Source: Tolypocladium sp. Sup5 PDA-1 (taxonomy: Eukaryota > Ascomycota > Sordariomycetes > Hypocreales > Ophiocordycipitaceae). From it: a stretch of 64,000 nt of DNA. A model generated the notes under the pieces. That model did no database searches. It was not told where the DNA came from and saw nothing but the letters and a program-made list of their open reading frames with translations. The stretch is from assembly GCA_000750105.3 (NCBI GenBank), contig JPHH03000003.1, forward strand, positions 1-64,000, written 5' to 3'. Each line of letters begins with the position of its first letter. Within the stretch, counting starts at the first letter, position 1. The translations under genes and the position numbers were made by a program. Below are positions 31,749-44,178 of this stretch, in pieces.

Positions 31749-34700
31749 CTAGGCCCCTCTTCCGTACGCTCGCCAAACAGAAGACGAGTCGCCAATCACA
31801 TCTCCCTTCCAGCTCCTCCCATCCCAAGCCTGGAGTCGGCAGAGGTGCCTCATGGTTGGGCGCCCGTGTGGGCAGTTCCAAGGCTTGTCTAGCTCTCCCA
31901 TGTGTCTCAGTAGCGTATGCATTTGGCTGCCGGTCAGAGCCCTGCCAATCATGACGCTGCTGCGGCACGCCCTCATGGCAAACATCCTCCTTACTTTGGA
32001 AGGGCGAGGGACGTGTTTGGATTCGGACGACTCTTCTCCCAACAGCGAAATCAACTCCTCCAGGTCCTCCAAGCTGAACGTCGTCTCTCGGCTCAGTGGC
32101 AACGCCAACACTTGGCACCGGGAGCCCACGGGCGCATTGCCGGTTGCGTCAACTTCAACCTTGAACCCATTGGCCTCGATCGCAGCAACGTTTTCCATCA
32201 CAATCTCTTCTTCCAGGGCCGTCAGCTGTAGCCTCCTAGGGTGCACGAGCCGCTGTGACTGGACCGTCGTGGTGTCCTGAAGCCTCTCAAAGTTGTATAT
32301 CTCATCCGAGGCATGCTGGTCGATGATGAACAGCTCATCGTGCTTTCCTCCTCTGGATTCCCCGGCTTCTGGGGCGGCGGGGCGCACGGCGATGATGAAA
32401 CCCATGTTAAATTGCCCAACAATAAGCATTCTCGAGAAATCACTCCGTGACATGATTAGTGGAAGCTTTGACTCGGCATCAGGTGCACTGATGTCTTCCA
32501 CCTGGTCGGCTGCAGGAGTCGCGGAGGCTTCTGCCTCTCGATGCGAAACTACATAGTTCATGCCCGACCATATGGTTTCCTCGTTGGTACGCAGCTGCTG
32601 TGTTGCCCGCAAAGATATCTTGCTCCGCTTCGTCCCGGACCCCAATGGCTGTGCCCGCGGTGACAATTTGCGTGAGCCGATCGATTCCTCGGGGCCGGCC
32701 ACGCTGCCGGGGTTTGCAGGAGTTGGTTTGGCAACGGGGTCGTCGGAGTCGCGTTCGGAGTCTGCGCCCGGACGCGTATCGGCACTTGACGATCTCGCTC
32801 GAGAGCCCTGGGGGCTATCGAAGTTGTCTGCCTTAGGGCCTCGAATATCGTGGGAGCGTGGTACAACGATGGCCTCCGCCTTGCTAAAATCTGCCGGCGG
32901 TGGCGAGTCGTTCTCGCCTTGACCAGCTGCGAACTTTGACAAGTGCCTCTCCGAAAAGAGGTTGGGCCCCTGGGTTTCGGTATTTCCACGAAAAACATGG
33001 CCTCCCTCTTTAGGGGTAGTGTCTTGGCTTATCGCCATGTAATTGCCAACTGTGACCGCCGCAGTGATTCGTACCGGATGCTTTGGGGTTCGTGGAGACG
33101 GGATCGGATCCTCGGCGCAACGATGGTCCAGCCTGAGTGGTTGGACGGCGGGGGCATCGGGCTCATCAATGCCGGATGTGGTTTCTGGACTGGAAGTAGT
33201 GCTGTGTAGTTTAGGTTTGGTGGTAACAATGGTTACCGAGGCATTTTCAGCCAGTCGTTTGTTAAAGTCCCTCACTTGCCTTGGGACGTCAGGCCGTGCT
33301 CCCTGGGATGCTGCGTGGACTTGCCCTGGGCGGTTGGCTTCTGCTTCAGACGTCACCGGCTCAGCTGACGCATCAGGCGTGAATTCGCCCGGAGACCCCG
33401 AATGGTCTTCATCAATATTCGAGGCTGATGGCGCACGCTGAGAGGCAGTCCCAGGGCCCCTGTTGAGCCACTGGCTCATTAGATTTTGATCGTGTCCAGA
33501 TTTGTGCCGGGGGCTGACTGCGGCCTTGCCGACCCTCTGTCGCAGCAGAGCCCCATCAGATTGTGAATTTGCATCGTGGGCATCATCGTCATCACCATCG
33601 TCGTCGTCATCATCGTCGTCGTCAGATTGACTTTCGGCAGCTGCTGTCCTTTGAGGTCTCGCCGTGCGGCTGACGGACGGCACTGCTTTCGCACGAGTCG
33701 CGTGTCCGTCATGGCCGAGGCCTTGCTTGTCAATTGCCGGCTGGGAGACGGGAATTGTGTGGTCGTGTGCGTCGAAAAGCGACGCCAAAGACGTACGAAG
33801 AGTGTCCAAAAGCCGGCTTTGGTCATGCAAGAGGATGCTGCGCTTGTCCGGGCTAACATTCACATCGTACATGTGGGTGTCTAGCTGGATATCGGCGAAG
33901 ATGAAAGGCGACTGTGAGTAGTTGTATGACCTGTACACTTCGTTGAACGCCTTGGTGAACTGGGGCAGGCCGCAGGGTCTCCCGTTGACAAAGAACATTT
34001 GTCTGTCGGGCGTTTGCCGGCCATCTCCTGGCGAGGGTCGTGAGACGTGACCGACAACGCGTACTTTGTTATTGCTGCTATCTCCAATAGCAGCCGAGTC
34101 GGCCGCGGCATTGAGACTTGGGCCAATGGCGGAAGAAGGCTGCATTTCCAAGGCCAGGTCCAGCGACACCAGGGCGGACATGGCTTTGGCGCCAAAGATG
34201 TTGATGATGTTGTCTCGAGTCGTGGGATTGCCCTTGGTCGAGAACAGGAGGATGCGCTTCCCCTTTGTGGGTTGCTGCGACACGGCGAACTTGAGGTTGG
34301 TCTGGATGCAGGCGTACTGGTTGAGCAGGGAGATGACCTTGTGCCATTCCCTCTTGATATTGCGCTCGAGCTCGCGGCGACGCACGGGAAGATTGTGGAA
34401 CAGCCTGTCTACCGAGACAGTGGTACCTCTCTGGGCGGCGACGACAGCCGTATCCTTTAGTCTTCCGGAGGACTCAAAGCTGAGCCTGGAGCCTTTGGGT
34501 ACGTCGACTTGGAGGCATGTGGTGACGGTGAGCGTGGATAGGGCGCACAGGGATGCCAGGGCCTCGCCGCGGAAGCCGAAGGTCTGCAACGACGCTATGT
34601 CGGAGTAGGAGGAGAGCTTGGAGGTGTGGTGCTTGAGGGCGACGGACGCATAATTGGCAGGAGAGATGCCAGATCCGTTGTCTTGCACCTCGATCAGGTC

Positions 34701-35081
34701 GAGGCCTTGGTTCTTAAAACGGACATCTAGCGTTTGGGTCGAGTTAGCCAACATGCAAGTCACGCAGCCAGCCAGCCAGCCAGCCAGCAATCCGAGGGAG
34801 GCTGTCGAGTGGCCCATTGGATCAAGCGGCCGCTCGGCTGGAGTTTAGCCTACCTATAATAGTAGCGCCGGCGTCGATGCTATTCTCGACGAGTTCTTTG
34901 ACAACGGAGCAGAGGTCAACAATGACCTGGCCAGACTGGATTTGATGGACCTGGGGAACGGTGAGCGTCAGCCGAGACGATGGAGGGGCGCAACGCAATG
35001 CCACGTGAAGCAAAGCAAAGGCGAGACGTGAACGCGAGGACATACACTCCGCCCATCGATGGGCTTAATGGTGGCAGCCAT
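31749..35081 (-). CDS. pms1: DNA mismatch repair endonuclease PMS1 (human PMS2 orthologue)
   Basis: Exons 35081-35046, 34950-34854 and 34726-31749 encode 1036 aa. PMS1 pairs with MLH1 (MutL-alpha) and nicks DNA during mismatch repair. The first exon encodes just MAATIKPIDGRS. The GHKL ATPase has KELVENSIDAGA, DNGSGI and FGFRGEALASL; the transducer domain has PVRRRELERNIKREW and FFVNGRPC. A long disordered linker includes an Asp run (about nine Asp after ESQS). The C-terminal endonuclease domain has the metal-binding DQHASDE motif (847-853) followed by YNFE, ACRSSVMIG and CPHGRPT, so nicking activity should be intact and this is PMS1/PMS2 rather than MLH1. Introns have CTGAC or CTAAC branches and restore the family sequence GRS-VHQIQSGQ and GATII-DVRFKNQG. 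Confidence 0.94.
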
Positions 35082-36902
35082 GACGCGCTGCCCTGCAAGG
35101 CGATGCTATCCATGCACATGTGCGCGGCACAAGGGGACGGCGGACGCGTTGTGTGCCCAGGCCTGTGGAAGAGGAAGATGTTGATGTTGCGATGAGGTCG
35201 ACGACGGTGGCGCGCAGTTCCTCAGGGAGCTGGTTTGAACCCTGCCGCACGCCACATGTAGATAGATACCTTGGATACCAAAGATATGAGGTGGACACCT
35301 AACCTAAGGTGGGCAAGGCCGGTATACGCTGGAGGTGGGTAGGAGTGGGCGATCAAGCGCTGTGAGTGCGAGGGTGAATTGGTACGGCATATGCGAAGGC
35401 ATGGATGCTCAAGTGAGACGAGGTGAGGTGAAGCTGTGACAGAGCCGCAACTACGAAGTACCGAAGGCACCTTGGCACGGAGTACACCACGGCGTGGCTT
35501 GCATGCCGTGCTGAGCTCAGGAAATACTTTTGGGTAACTTGAGCAGAAGGTACCCGCCGGGATTAGGCGCCCGTTGGCCAAGCTGACCCGTGAACTGTTC
35601 GCGACGGCGTGACTGCCATTGACTGCGTCGATGATGATTCATTACTAATCACCCTACGAAGTACCTTATTAGGGGCCTTGGGTATCCGTATTGGTACAAG
35701 CAACCTACAACAATTTGCTCCACTGGTCGATATCTATTATAGGGTGCGAGAGGCATTGGCACGCTGAACATATCCTGCCGCATTACGGATAGTTCCCAAG
35801 GCAAGGTACGGAGTACTTCGTACGCAATATCACTGGAACCGTTCCGCCTCAGGCAAACCTTGGTAATCCGTATAGGGTAAGGTACGTTGAGCACCAGCGA
35901 ACAAGGCAAGGTGCCGCCCAAACAGGCGTCATGATCATTGACGTTACCGGGATGAGGCGTTGGTAGAGTTGTGGCGCAATTCCCGTCCAAGTGCAAAGTA
36001 CCTCGGTTCACTGGTGGGGTCGTGCGTCGTATTCCATCAAGCTGTACCCGGGCCAGGAGGAGAAGATAGCCTACATGTAGTAGGTAATAGGACACAGAGA
36101 GGAGGCTGAGCTGGTGTTTATGCTTCGCAGGCACGCAGGATTTATCACAAGATTCGCCAGATCGCAGTGGAGGCAGCTGGCAGAGCGAAGCTACCAAGGT
36201 ACGAGTACAGCGGGCGTACCTAGGTATATCTCCGCAGCGGTTCCCTGGAGGCTGGACCATTCGTAGCGCCCAACGCTGGGTGTGCCCGATAAGGCAAAAC
36301 CACCACGTCGGGGCCCTCGACCAACCAGGCGCCGGTTTCATTTCCGCAAATGCCCAGGCCATCCGTCCATCCACGCATCCACGCATCCACGAAACCCATC
36401 CGTCCATCCATCCATCCATCCATCCAGCCGTCCCCAAGTTTATTGCCTTTCAATTGCCGTGCTTGCCTCTCCCCAACCGCTCCCGCTGCTGCTCCGCCAT
36501 CCGCACAGCGCCGCCACCATCGTCGCCGCCTCGTCGCCGTCGCTGCCGAAGTACAAACAGCAATCAATCAGATACGGTACCCTCTGCGCGCCTCTGTACA
36601 TACATACGGCGCCGATCCGTCTTCAATCCGCGACGGCCGACTGCCTGCACCTCTCCTTGTTGGGCGCCCAGGGCGGCATGCATCGCCTCCTCCTCCTCCT
36701 CTCCCAGTGCGACCACCACCACCGTCTCCTCCAGCCTCTCGAGCGGCCCGTAGCCCCTTGATCGCCCTTGTTGCCGTCGACGATAGTAGCGGCGACAAGG
36801 AACACGCTCGTTCAACTATCCGCCTGCGAAGCCTGCGAGCTTGTCCTTCCCGAGTCCGTCTCCAAGGATTTCGCCCGCGCTGCCCCGACAACAGCCTTCT
36901 CC
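35082..36902. promoter_or_regulatory. 1.8-kb divergent intergenic region pms1/bst1
   Basis: The region holds the promoters and 5' untranslated regions of pms1 and bst1. It has GTAC motifs at about 35452, 35654 and 35805-35824, and a CATC microsatellite (about 36403-36427) with nearby CCACGCATCCACGCATCCAC repeats. A frame open upstream of the bst1 start (36768-36902) lacks an ATG and family resemblance and is treated as 5' untranslated region. No tRNA or other RNA gene is recognised. Confidence 0.5.
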
Positions 36903-39900
36903 ATGACCAGCCGCTCGTCTGCATCGACTGATGACGGCGACGAATCCTCCTTCGAGCCCGACGCCCCCGATGCCGACAACAGCGGGAACACCAACGGCAA
37001 TACCAACAGCAAAAGCAACGCCAGCAGCAACGCCAGCGACGACAAGACGACGCCGCCGGCGGGCCTTAAGTCGCGGCCCTCTTCGGCCAGGAGCAGGCGC
37101 CAGAGCAGCTTGGATTGGAAGCGCAACTCCGCCAATGGGTACAATGGGCATGCGTCGAGCCGCGCCGTGACCCCCGCAGCCGCCTTGTCGCAGCCGCCGT
37201 CCCTCGCCGCATCGCCCGCTGCCATGGCGCTGGGCAAGATGCCGCCCTCGTCTGCGCCCGCCAGGCCCAGGCGTCGAGGCGGCGGCGTCGGCGGCCCTTG
37301 GTCCGTCTCCCTGCTCGTCCTCGTCAGTGCTGGCCTCGGCATCGCCATCCTGTCCGCCATCCTCAGGTCCCTCGTCACCCACCAAGTCGAGCCCAAGGGG
37401 TGTCGCATGTCCTACATGAGGCCCTCCTACACGCACTTCTCCGACTTTGACACGGAGCACACCCGCTTCGCCACCAAGTACTCGCTCTACCTCTACCGCG
37501 AGCAAGGCATCGACGATGAGAACAAGGTCTGTTGTGGCCCTGCCCCCCTTCTCACCCCCCTGCGCCCCTGTTGACCCCTTCTTGCAGCTGCGCGGCATCC
37601 CCGTCCTCTTCATCCCCGGCAACGCAGGGAGCTACAAGCAGGTCCGCCCCATTGCTGCCGAGGCCGCCAACTATTTCCACCATACCCTTCAGCACGATGG
37701 CGTCTCGGCCGAGGCGGGCGTCCGGAACCTCGACTTCTTCACTGTTGACTTTAACGAGGATATCACTGCCTTCCACGGCCAGACGTTGCTGGACCAGGCC
37801 GAGTATCTGAACGAGGCAATCCGCTACATCCTCTCACTCTACTCCGACCCGCAACGAGCCGACCGAGACTCCCAGCTACCCGATCCGACCTCGGTAGTCA
37901 TCCTCGGCCACTCCATGGGCGGCGTCGTCGCGCGCGCCATGCTGGTCCAGCCAAATTATCAGTCCAACTCCATCAACACAATCATCACCATGTCTGCGCC
38001 TCACTCCCGCCCGCCAGTCACTTTTGACGGACAGATTGTGCACATCTACGACGAAATCAACGACTACTGGCGGCACGCATACGCACAAAAGTGGGCCAAC
38101 GACAACCCTCTGTGGCACGTCACGCTCGTCTCCATCGCTGGCGGCAGTCTCGACACCGTTGTACCCTCCGACTATGCCGGTCTCGAATCGCTCGTGCCCG
38201 AAACCCATGGCTTTACCGTCTTCACGACCGGCATCCCGACCGTCTGGACGAGCATGGACCATCAGGCTATCCTGTGGTGCGACCAGTTCCGAAAGGTCGT
38301 TGCCCGAGCGTTGTATGACGTCGTCGATGTTCATCGCGCTTCTCAGACCAAGCCCAGGGCCGACAGGATGCGACTCCTGAAGAGACGGTTCCTACCAGGC
38401 ATAGAGACGGCCACCGAGAAGACGCTTCCGTTGCGGGATGCGACAACTCTCTTGACCCTGGGCGGCGACTCTAGCCGCATAGTGCCCGCGGGCTCCCGCC
38501 TCGCTCTGCGCAGCTTGGGCCCGCAGCCCAGACCAACCGTGCATCTACTTCCCGTTCCGCCACAAGGCTCGCCCGAGCTGAAGAAGCGCTTCACGTTGAT
38601 GACGGACGCCGGCCTGGACGAGGCCGGAGAGAACGGGTCCCTGGAAGTGCTTTTGTGCAGCGTCTTTCCCTTTCAGCCAGGCCCGGCCAGTTCTCAATTC
38701 TCGACACACATTGATCTGTCCGGTGGAAGCGGCGCCGCAACCAGACTGGCTTGTAAGAACGCAGCGTCCGACGCCACTCTTCTCCCCGCGTCTACTCCAT
38801 CGACTCGCTATCCTTTTTACCTTGATCAGGAGCAAGAGGTTCACCCGTTCACGTATCTGCAGTACGGGTCCGAGCATCTTGCAGAGCACCAGTTCATCGC
38901 CGTCGTGGACAAGGCGGCGTCGTCGGTGCACGGCTTCGTCATTGCAGAGTTCAGTGACCAGGACGACTTCCAGAAGAAGCACGAGACCAGCCTTGCCCAG
39001 CTCCTCACACTCGGCCTGTCGTTTCGCCTGCCTGCTGACCGCCCCATGGCCGTTGACGTGAGTATACCCGAACTGAAGTCGGCTTTGCTGGCATTTGATT
39101 TGGAAGTTGGCCAGCCACGGTGTCACGGGCAACAGGGCCTGTTCGCGCCATTGGTACGGCAGTACCTGAACAAGCCGTACGAATCCAAGTTCTTTGTGAA
39201 TGCCAGGCACGCCAGCGTCAGCTTTCACGGCATAGCTCCCTACGTCCCCCCGCCCCTCGAGCCGAGTGAGCAAGCCGGGCTAGCCTTTCAGGTCTGGTCT
39301 GACCCCGCGTGCGACTCGCCTCTCGAAATCAGCCTGAAGCTCGATGTATGGGGCAGTATGGGGAAGCTGTATATGCGGTATCGGACCGTTTTCGCTGCCT
39401 TTCCTCTGCTCATCGTGACCATGGTCCTTCGAAAGCAGTTCCGCGTGTATGACGAGACTGGCATCTTCATCTCGTTCTCAGAGAGCTTGGACCTGTCACT
39501 GCGACAATCCATCCCGCTGCTGCTGCTCTCACTGACGCTGCTCTCCATGTCTCTTGGGGGTTCATCGGCCTTTGGGCTCGGGTTGTTTTGGGGCAGAACA
39601 AGCTCGAACCGGTCTGCGGTGGCCGGCTTCCACCGGAACGAGCTGCTGATTGGGACCGAGGATCCTCTCTTTTGCTTCCTGGTCCCACTCATCGGCATCG
39701 TCTGCATTGGGGTTTGCGCGGTCCTGCACTACGTCGTGCTGGGGCTGACGCAAACACTGGGACTGCTCTATGGCCTCATTACCGGCGGCCCTGCGGTGGG
39801 AGACTCCGTCGACCAGCAGCAGCAGCAGCAGCAGGAACAACAACGACGATCAGCCTCGCCAGCCCTCGTGCCGTCTACGCCGCGGAGACGGATGATTTCA

Positions 39901-40461
39901 ACCGCGGTGCTGCTGTTTCTGGTATCGACCTTCATACCATACCAGTTCGCTTACCTCGTGGCGTGTCTCGTCCAGCTCTTCACAGCCGCCCGGGCATTTC
40001 GCATTGGCACACTGGCCGCGTCAACGTCCAACTTCAACTACTATCACTACGCCCACTCGATCCTCCTCCTCATGATGTGGGTGCTTCCAATCAACCTACC
40101 AATCCTGGCCGTGTGGGTGCGCAATCTTGCCGTCCACTGGCTCACGCCGTTTTCGTCTCACCACAACGTGCTGTCCATCATGCCGTTCATTCTGCTGGTG
40201 GAGAATCTCACCACGGGTAGGATGGTGCCGCAGATCACGAGCGGGCTGCGCCACGTCACCAGTGTCCTCTTGTTCGGGACCGCTCTCTGTGCCGCAGTGT
40301 ATGGCGTCTCGCACGCCTACATTCTCCACTACCTGGTGAACGTGGTGGCCGCGTGGCTCGTCGTCCTTCACTCGACTTCTGATTCCTGGTCTCTGACAAG
40401 CCTGGGCGCAATGTTTGAAGGAAATGCAAACGAGGCGCGGAAAAGAGGAAAGACTCCGTGA
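36903..40461 (+). CDS. bst1: GPI inositol-deacylase BST1/PGAP1
   Basis: Exons 36903-37526 and 37588-40461 encode 1165 aa. The ER enzyme removes the acyl chain from the GPI inositol so that anchored proteins can leave the ER. A Ser/Asn-rich cytosolic N terminus precedes a first membrane segment (VSLLVLVSAGLGIAILSAIL). The lumenal alpha/beta-hydrolase domain starts with IPVLFIPGNAGSYKQVR and has the catalytic serine in VVILGHSMGGVVARAM (Ser317). The C-terminal third contains several hydrophobic segments, from FAAFPLLIVTMVL to VVAAWLVVLH. A CAG run (39817-39834) encodes a short Gln tract in a cytosolic loop. The intron has no stop in one frame but removing it joins DDENK to LRGIPVLF as in the family. 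Confidence 0.93.
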
Positions 40462-41468
40462 ATTGGGGCAATCGCAGCCAAGCCCACGCCGTCGCCGTTG
40501 TCGGCGACGGCATCGACTTTGTGACCCTCGGGAGCTCGTCACCGATGCACAACCGCACAGAACCGCGCCGATTTGTGCCGTTGAAGGGGTCTCGACGCCG
40601 CTCGATGCCTTGAGCAACTATTACTGCGGCACCGAGGAGCATGTCAGGGCTCAACACCTCACCTTGCATTACATACGTACATCCGTACATACAGCACAAG
40701 ACAACCTCAGTCACGCACCCACGCACACATACACGCACAAACATACAGCCATTATTGACAATGTGCTATTTAATTTTTAATTGGCCTCTGCATCCCCGCA
40801 GAGTCTGCGCCTTGACACTTGTCGTCGGACAAGGAGGGTGGTGGGACTGGAGAGGTTTCGCATTTCCTCGGCGTTTTAATGGTACGGAAGGTGGAGACTT
40901 TGCTTGTTGTTCGTGCACAGCTGGGAGTTTTGAATACCTGGGAGAAGTTGTGTCGGTTGTCCTAAGCCGAGAGACGGGTGACAAGCTGTCCAGGCGTGGT
41001 ACGGATTCATGTACAGCTGTTTGGAAGCTTCGGAGCGGTTGAAGCTATTGTGGGGTATTGCGTCTACTCCCGGGTTCGGGGATATGTGACCTATGCTGGA
41101 ACATGGATGCATCCGCTGACGAGTGAGCGGCAGTCTCGCAGCCCCTCAACAAGCAAGCTGCGCAGGCTGTGATTGTGGATAGACGATTAATTTACAGTTG
41201 AAGAACGCGCAACAAGTGCAATGGGAGTGCAACAGAAAATGTATTGCGACAACACCCGTGATGCCCGACCTGGTACCGTAGTAGTCGGGAACGAGGTAAT
41301 CAACTCCCCCTATCAAAATATATATAAATAAAAATTGTGGGTTGGCGCAAACTCCAAACTCCGATGTGTATCTGGCCACAAATTATGTGCCCTGGCTTGC
41401 CTGGGCATGTACCCGGACGAGTAGAAGACTATTTAGCCAGTTGATGTGCTCTTCACCAAATCCGCCCG
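40462..41468. other. 1-kb convergent spacer bst1 / MFS gene
   Basis: Tail-to-tail spacer with an ACGCAC/ACATAC simple-sequence stretch (about 40705-40750) and a moderately AT-rich segment (about 41280-41340). No coding frame or RNA gene is recognised. Confidence 0.5.
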
Positions 41469-43353
41469 TCAGTCTTCGTTTCTGCTCTCCTTGGCTAGCT
41501 CGGCTCGCTCGTGGCGGATGGCCCAGAGGGTCATGACGAGTCCCGCACAGCAGGCGCCGAACGTGACCCAATATGCCGCAAGATAGCAGTCCAGCCCCTC
41601 GTGGCAGGATCGCTCGCCACCGGGTTCAATGACGCTGTGCTTGTCGTATATTGTGCCGTAAAACAGGTTGAACACGTTGGACGAGATGACGGGGGCGAGC
41701 GTCATGAATCCCCAGTTCTGGCTCAGGCCGCGAATGCCGAATGCTTCGGTGACGATGGACGGGAAGACGCCGAAGAGGAAGCCGTAGCCTAGGCCCGAGA
41801 GGCCCGAGACGAAGCCGAGCAGGTGGGGATTTCGGATGTTGAGAGCGCAGGCCTGGGCGACAAGAAAGACGAGACAGGCCACGAACAAACACCAGAGCCG
41901 GCTGGCGTGGAGAGACTTGACCAAGAAATCGGACCCGACGCCTAGGGGATGCGCGCGTGAGTACCCGCCAAACAAAGCACACCATCACGGAGCGCGCGGA
42001 GGACAACTCACCGCTCAAGAGCCTGCCCACAAAGCTGCAGACGGAGAGGATGGAGACGTGCATCTGCTGACGGTGGACCAGGAAGTCTTGGCCGACGGAA
42101 TCGTCGAAACGCTTCCACAGAGCGTTGACGTCGTTGCCGATGTTGCTGGGGTTCTCTGGTTAGCGGGGAGGTTGCTCGGTGGGCAGGGACAGGAGGCGGG
42201 TCGCATCGCGTACTTGATGGTCATGAGGCCGATGCCCGCGAGGATGGCCATGATGGAGAAGAGGATCCAGAAGGACTGGGTTCGCAGGAGGCTCAGGCCG
42301 CGGATATCTATTCGGTGAGACCGATCCATATCAACACTACTCGCGACAACATTCTCCACTGCCGCCGAGGAGCACGACGACATGAGGGACGACGTCTCGT
42401 CCATGGCGGCCGGGGCTTCCTCGATGTCGGCCGGGGCAGGCGAAGGGCCGCCGCGATCGGCCTCGAGGGGGGCTTGAGGCGTGGACTCGACGGCAGCGCC
42501 GGGCGACGTACCGGGTTCTGAGGTGCGATGGGGGCCGGCGCCGGCGAGGCGAGAGGAGCGGTGCATCTTGGCCTCGTCAGACGAGGCGCGGCGGGGGCGA
42601 GGGTGCTCGGGGCGGGCAGAGCAGGACGAAGGACGGCGGTGGTCATGGTCGTCGTCGTCATTGGAGTGGGCGACGGCGTGGTACGACGAGTGTGGATAGA
42701 CGCGGAGGAAGAAGAAGCCGGCGAGGGTCAGGCCAAAGGTGCCCCACGACAGCAGCTCCAGGAAGGCGCTGGGGTCGCCGGGGAAGAGGATGGCGCCGAG
42801 GGAGGAGAAGAAGAAGGCGGAGAGGCCAAAGGCGGCGAGGGGAAAGGCGGTTGCGGTGCCGCGGTGGTGGGGCCAGTTGAGGGCTGAGGTCTTGACGGCG
42901 GCGGCGAAGGCCATGCAGCTGCCGAGGCCGGAGAGGAAGGAGAAGAAGCAGAGGGCGGCGACGGAGCCCGAGGCGCTGGCGTAGGCGCGGTGCAGGGGAA
43001 AGTAGCCAGCGACGAGCAGGACGGCGCCGACGAGGACAAAGGGCCGGGGCCCGCGGTGGTCGAGGACGATGCCGACGGGGACGCCTAGCGAGTACATGCC
43101 CAGGTTGCCGAAGAGGCCGACGAGGTTACTCTGTGTCGACGAGAGCTTGAGCCTCTCGGCGAACTGCGGAGCCCATGCCGAGTAGACGTACTGCGGGAGT
43201 CTGGGGTCAGCAGATGGACGTGAACGGGGACGGATCCGACAGGGACGGGTAGCCGCTCACGTTGGTGCCGCATGCTAGGGAGATGACGGTGGCGGCGACG
43301 CTCGCGACCAGCCGGGCGCGGTGCAGCTGGCGATGATGCTGTTGTTGGCCCAT
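41469..43353 (-). CDS. Major facilitator superfamily transporter (nodulin-like / MCH1-like)
   Basis: Exons 43353-43261, 43190-42214, 42145-42012 and 41941-41469 encode 558 aa. The first exon encodes 31 residues with the start of TM1 (ARLVASVAATVISLACGTN), followed by YVYSAWAPQFAERLKLSSTQSNLVG and the MFS loop motif GIVLDHRGPRP. About six membrane segments precede a charged, Ser/Pro-rich central cytosolic loop of roughly 130 residues. Six more segments follow (FWILFSIMAILAGIGLMTI, HVSILSVCSFVGRLL, and so on). This organisation and the YVYSAWAPQ segment fit the nodulin-like/MCH1 branch of monocarboxylate-type MFS proteins. The substrate cannot be read from sequence. All three introns restore frame and have CTAAC or CTGAC branches or pyrimidine-rich acceptors. 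Confidence 0.88.
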
Positions 43354-44178
43354 GTCGATAGATGAGACTGCATCGACCCCTTGGTGTACTCGGTGCCGAC
43401 GGTGCTCCGGGGGTGGTGCCGTAGGGCTGCGGAGTTGCACGGGGACGGGGCCGGCAGAGCAAGCAAGGGAGAGGTGGATGGACGTCCAGAGGGGAGAGGA
43501 CGATGAATTAGACAACCCGTAGGAGCGAGGGAGCGTTGCGACGCAGCGACGATGTAAAGTCGAGGTGGACGGGAGCCAAGGTCCCCAAAGAGGCAATCAA
43601 ACAAGCGCAGGCTCGTCTTGTATCATGTGCCCTGAATCCTGATAAAGGACTTGGTCGGTTGCTGCGGTACCTTGCAGCGGCAGCTCGGCGCAATGGAAGG
43701 GAGCAGCGATTGAGTGCTCGCCCGCTGCTCCGTAGTCGGCGGTTCCAACTGCCTACCTAGGTATTCGAAGCACTTTGGTTGCTTCAAGCATTGAGCCGTT
43801 TCCTTTCCCTACCTCTTCGTACCTGGAAGTACGTTACTTCATACTACGTAGTCCGTACTCCGCTGTACTTCCGCTTTCACACGCGAGCTTCCGCCCTCAC
43901 TTCTCAACCTGCCTTACGTAACGCCGCCAACGTCGCCGCCTCTGGTCCTCGTCGTCACCACCACGACCATCATCCCCAGCCATCACCGACACCCCGCGAC
44001 AACCACCATCGCCAGCGACGACCCCCGTCACCACCGCCGCCACCACCGCCGCCACCTACAAGACGCCGCCTCCCCGGTAGGCCTCCGACCCTCACCACCT
44101 CGCCAGCGGCGGCCCAACTGCTTGCGAACCTCGACTCGCCGCGCGCCGCGTTGTTTCCTTACCGCCGCTTCGCCAACC
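43354..44178. promoter_or_regulatory. Divergent promoter region MFS gene / tms1
   Basis: An 825-bp region. GTAC motifs lie at 43842-43860. A pyrimidine-rich, CACCACCGCC-rich stretch (about 43950-44060) immediately precedes tms1 and is probably its 5' untranslated region. The frame that is open from 43779 into tms1 is not used before the ATG at 44179. Confidence 0.5.

Noticed and set aside
35228..35246. GGTTTGAACCCTGC resembling a tRNA T-arm
   Set aside because: No matching acceptor stem, D-arm or anticodon arm at the required upstream distance.
43779..44178. N-terminal extension of the tms1 frame
   Set aside because: The frame crosses two introns and lacks family similarity before the ATG at 44179, where the conserved SERINC N terminus begins.
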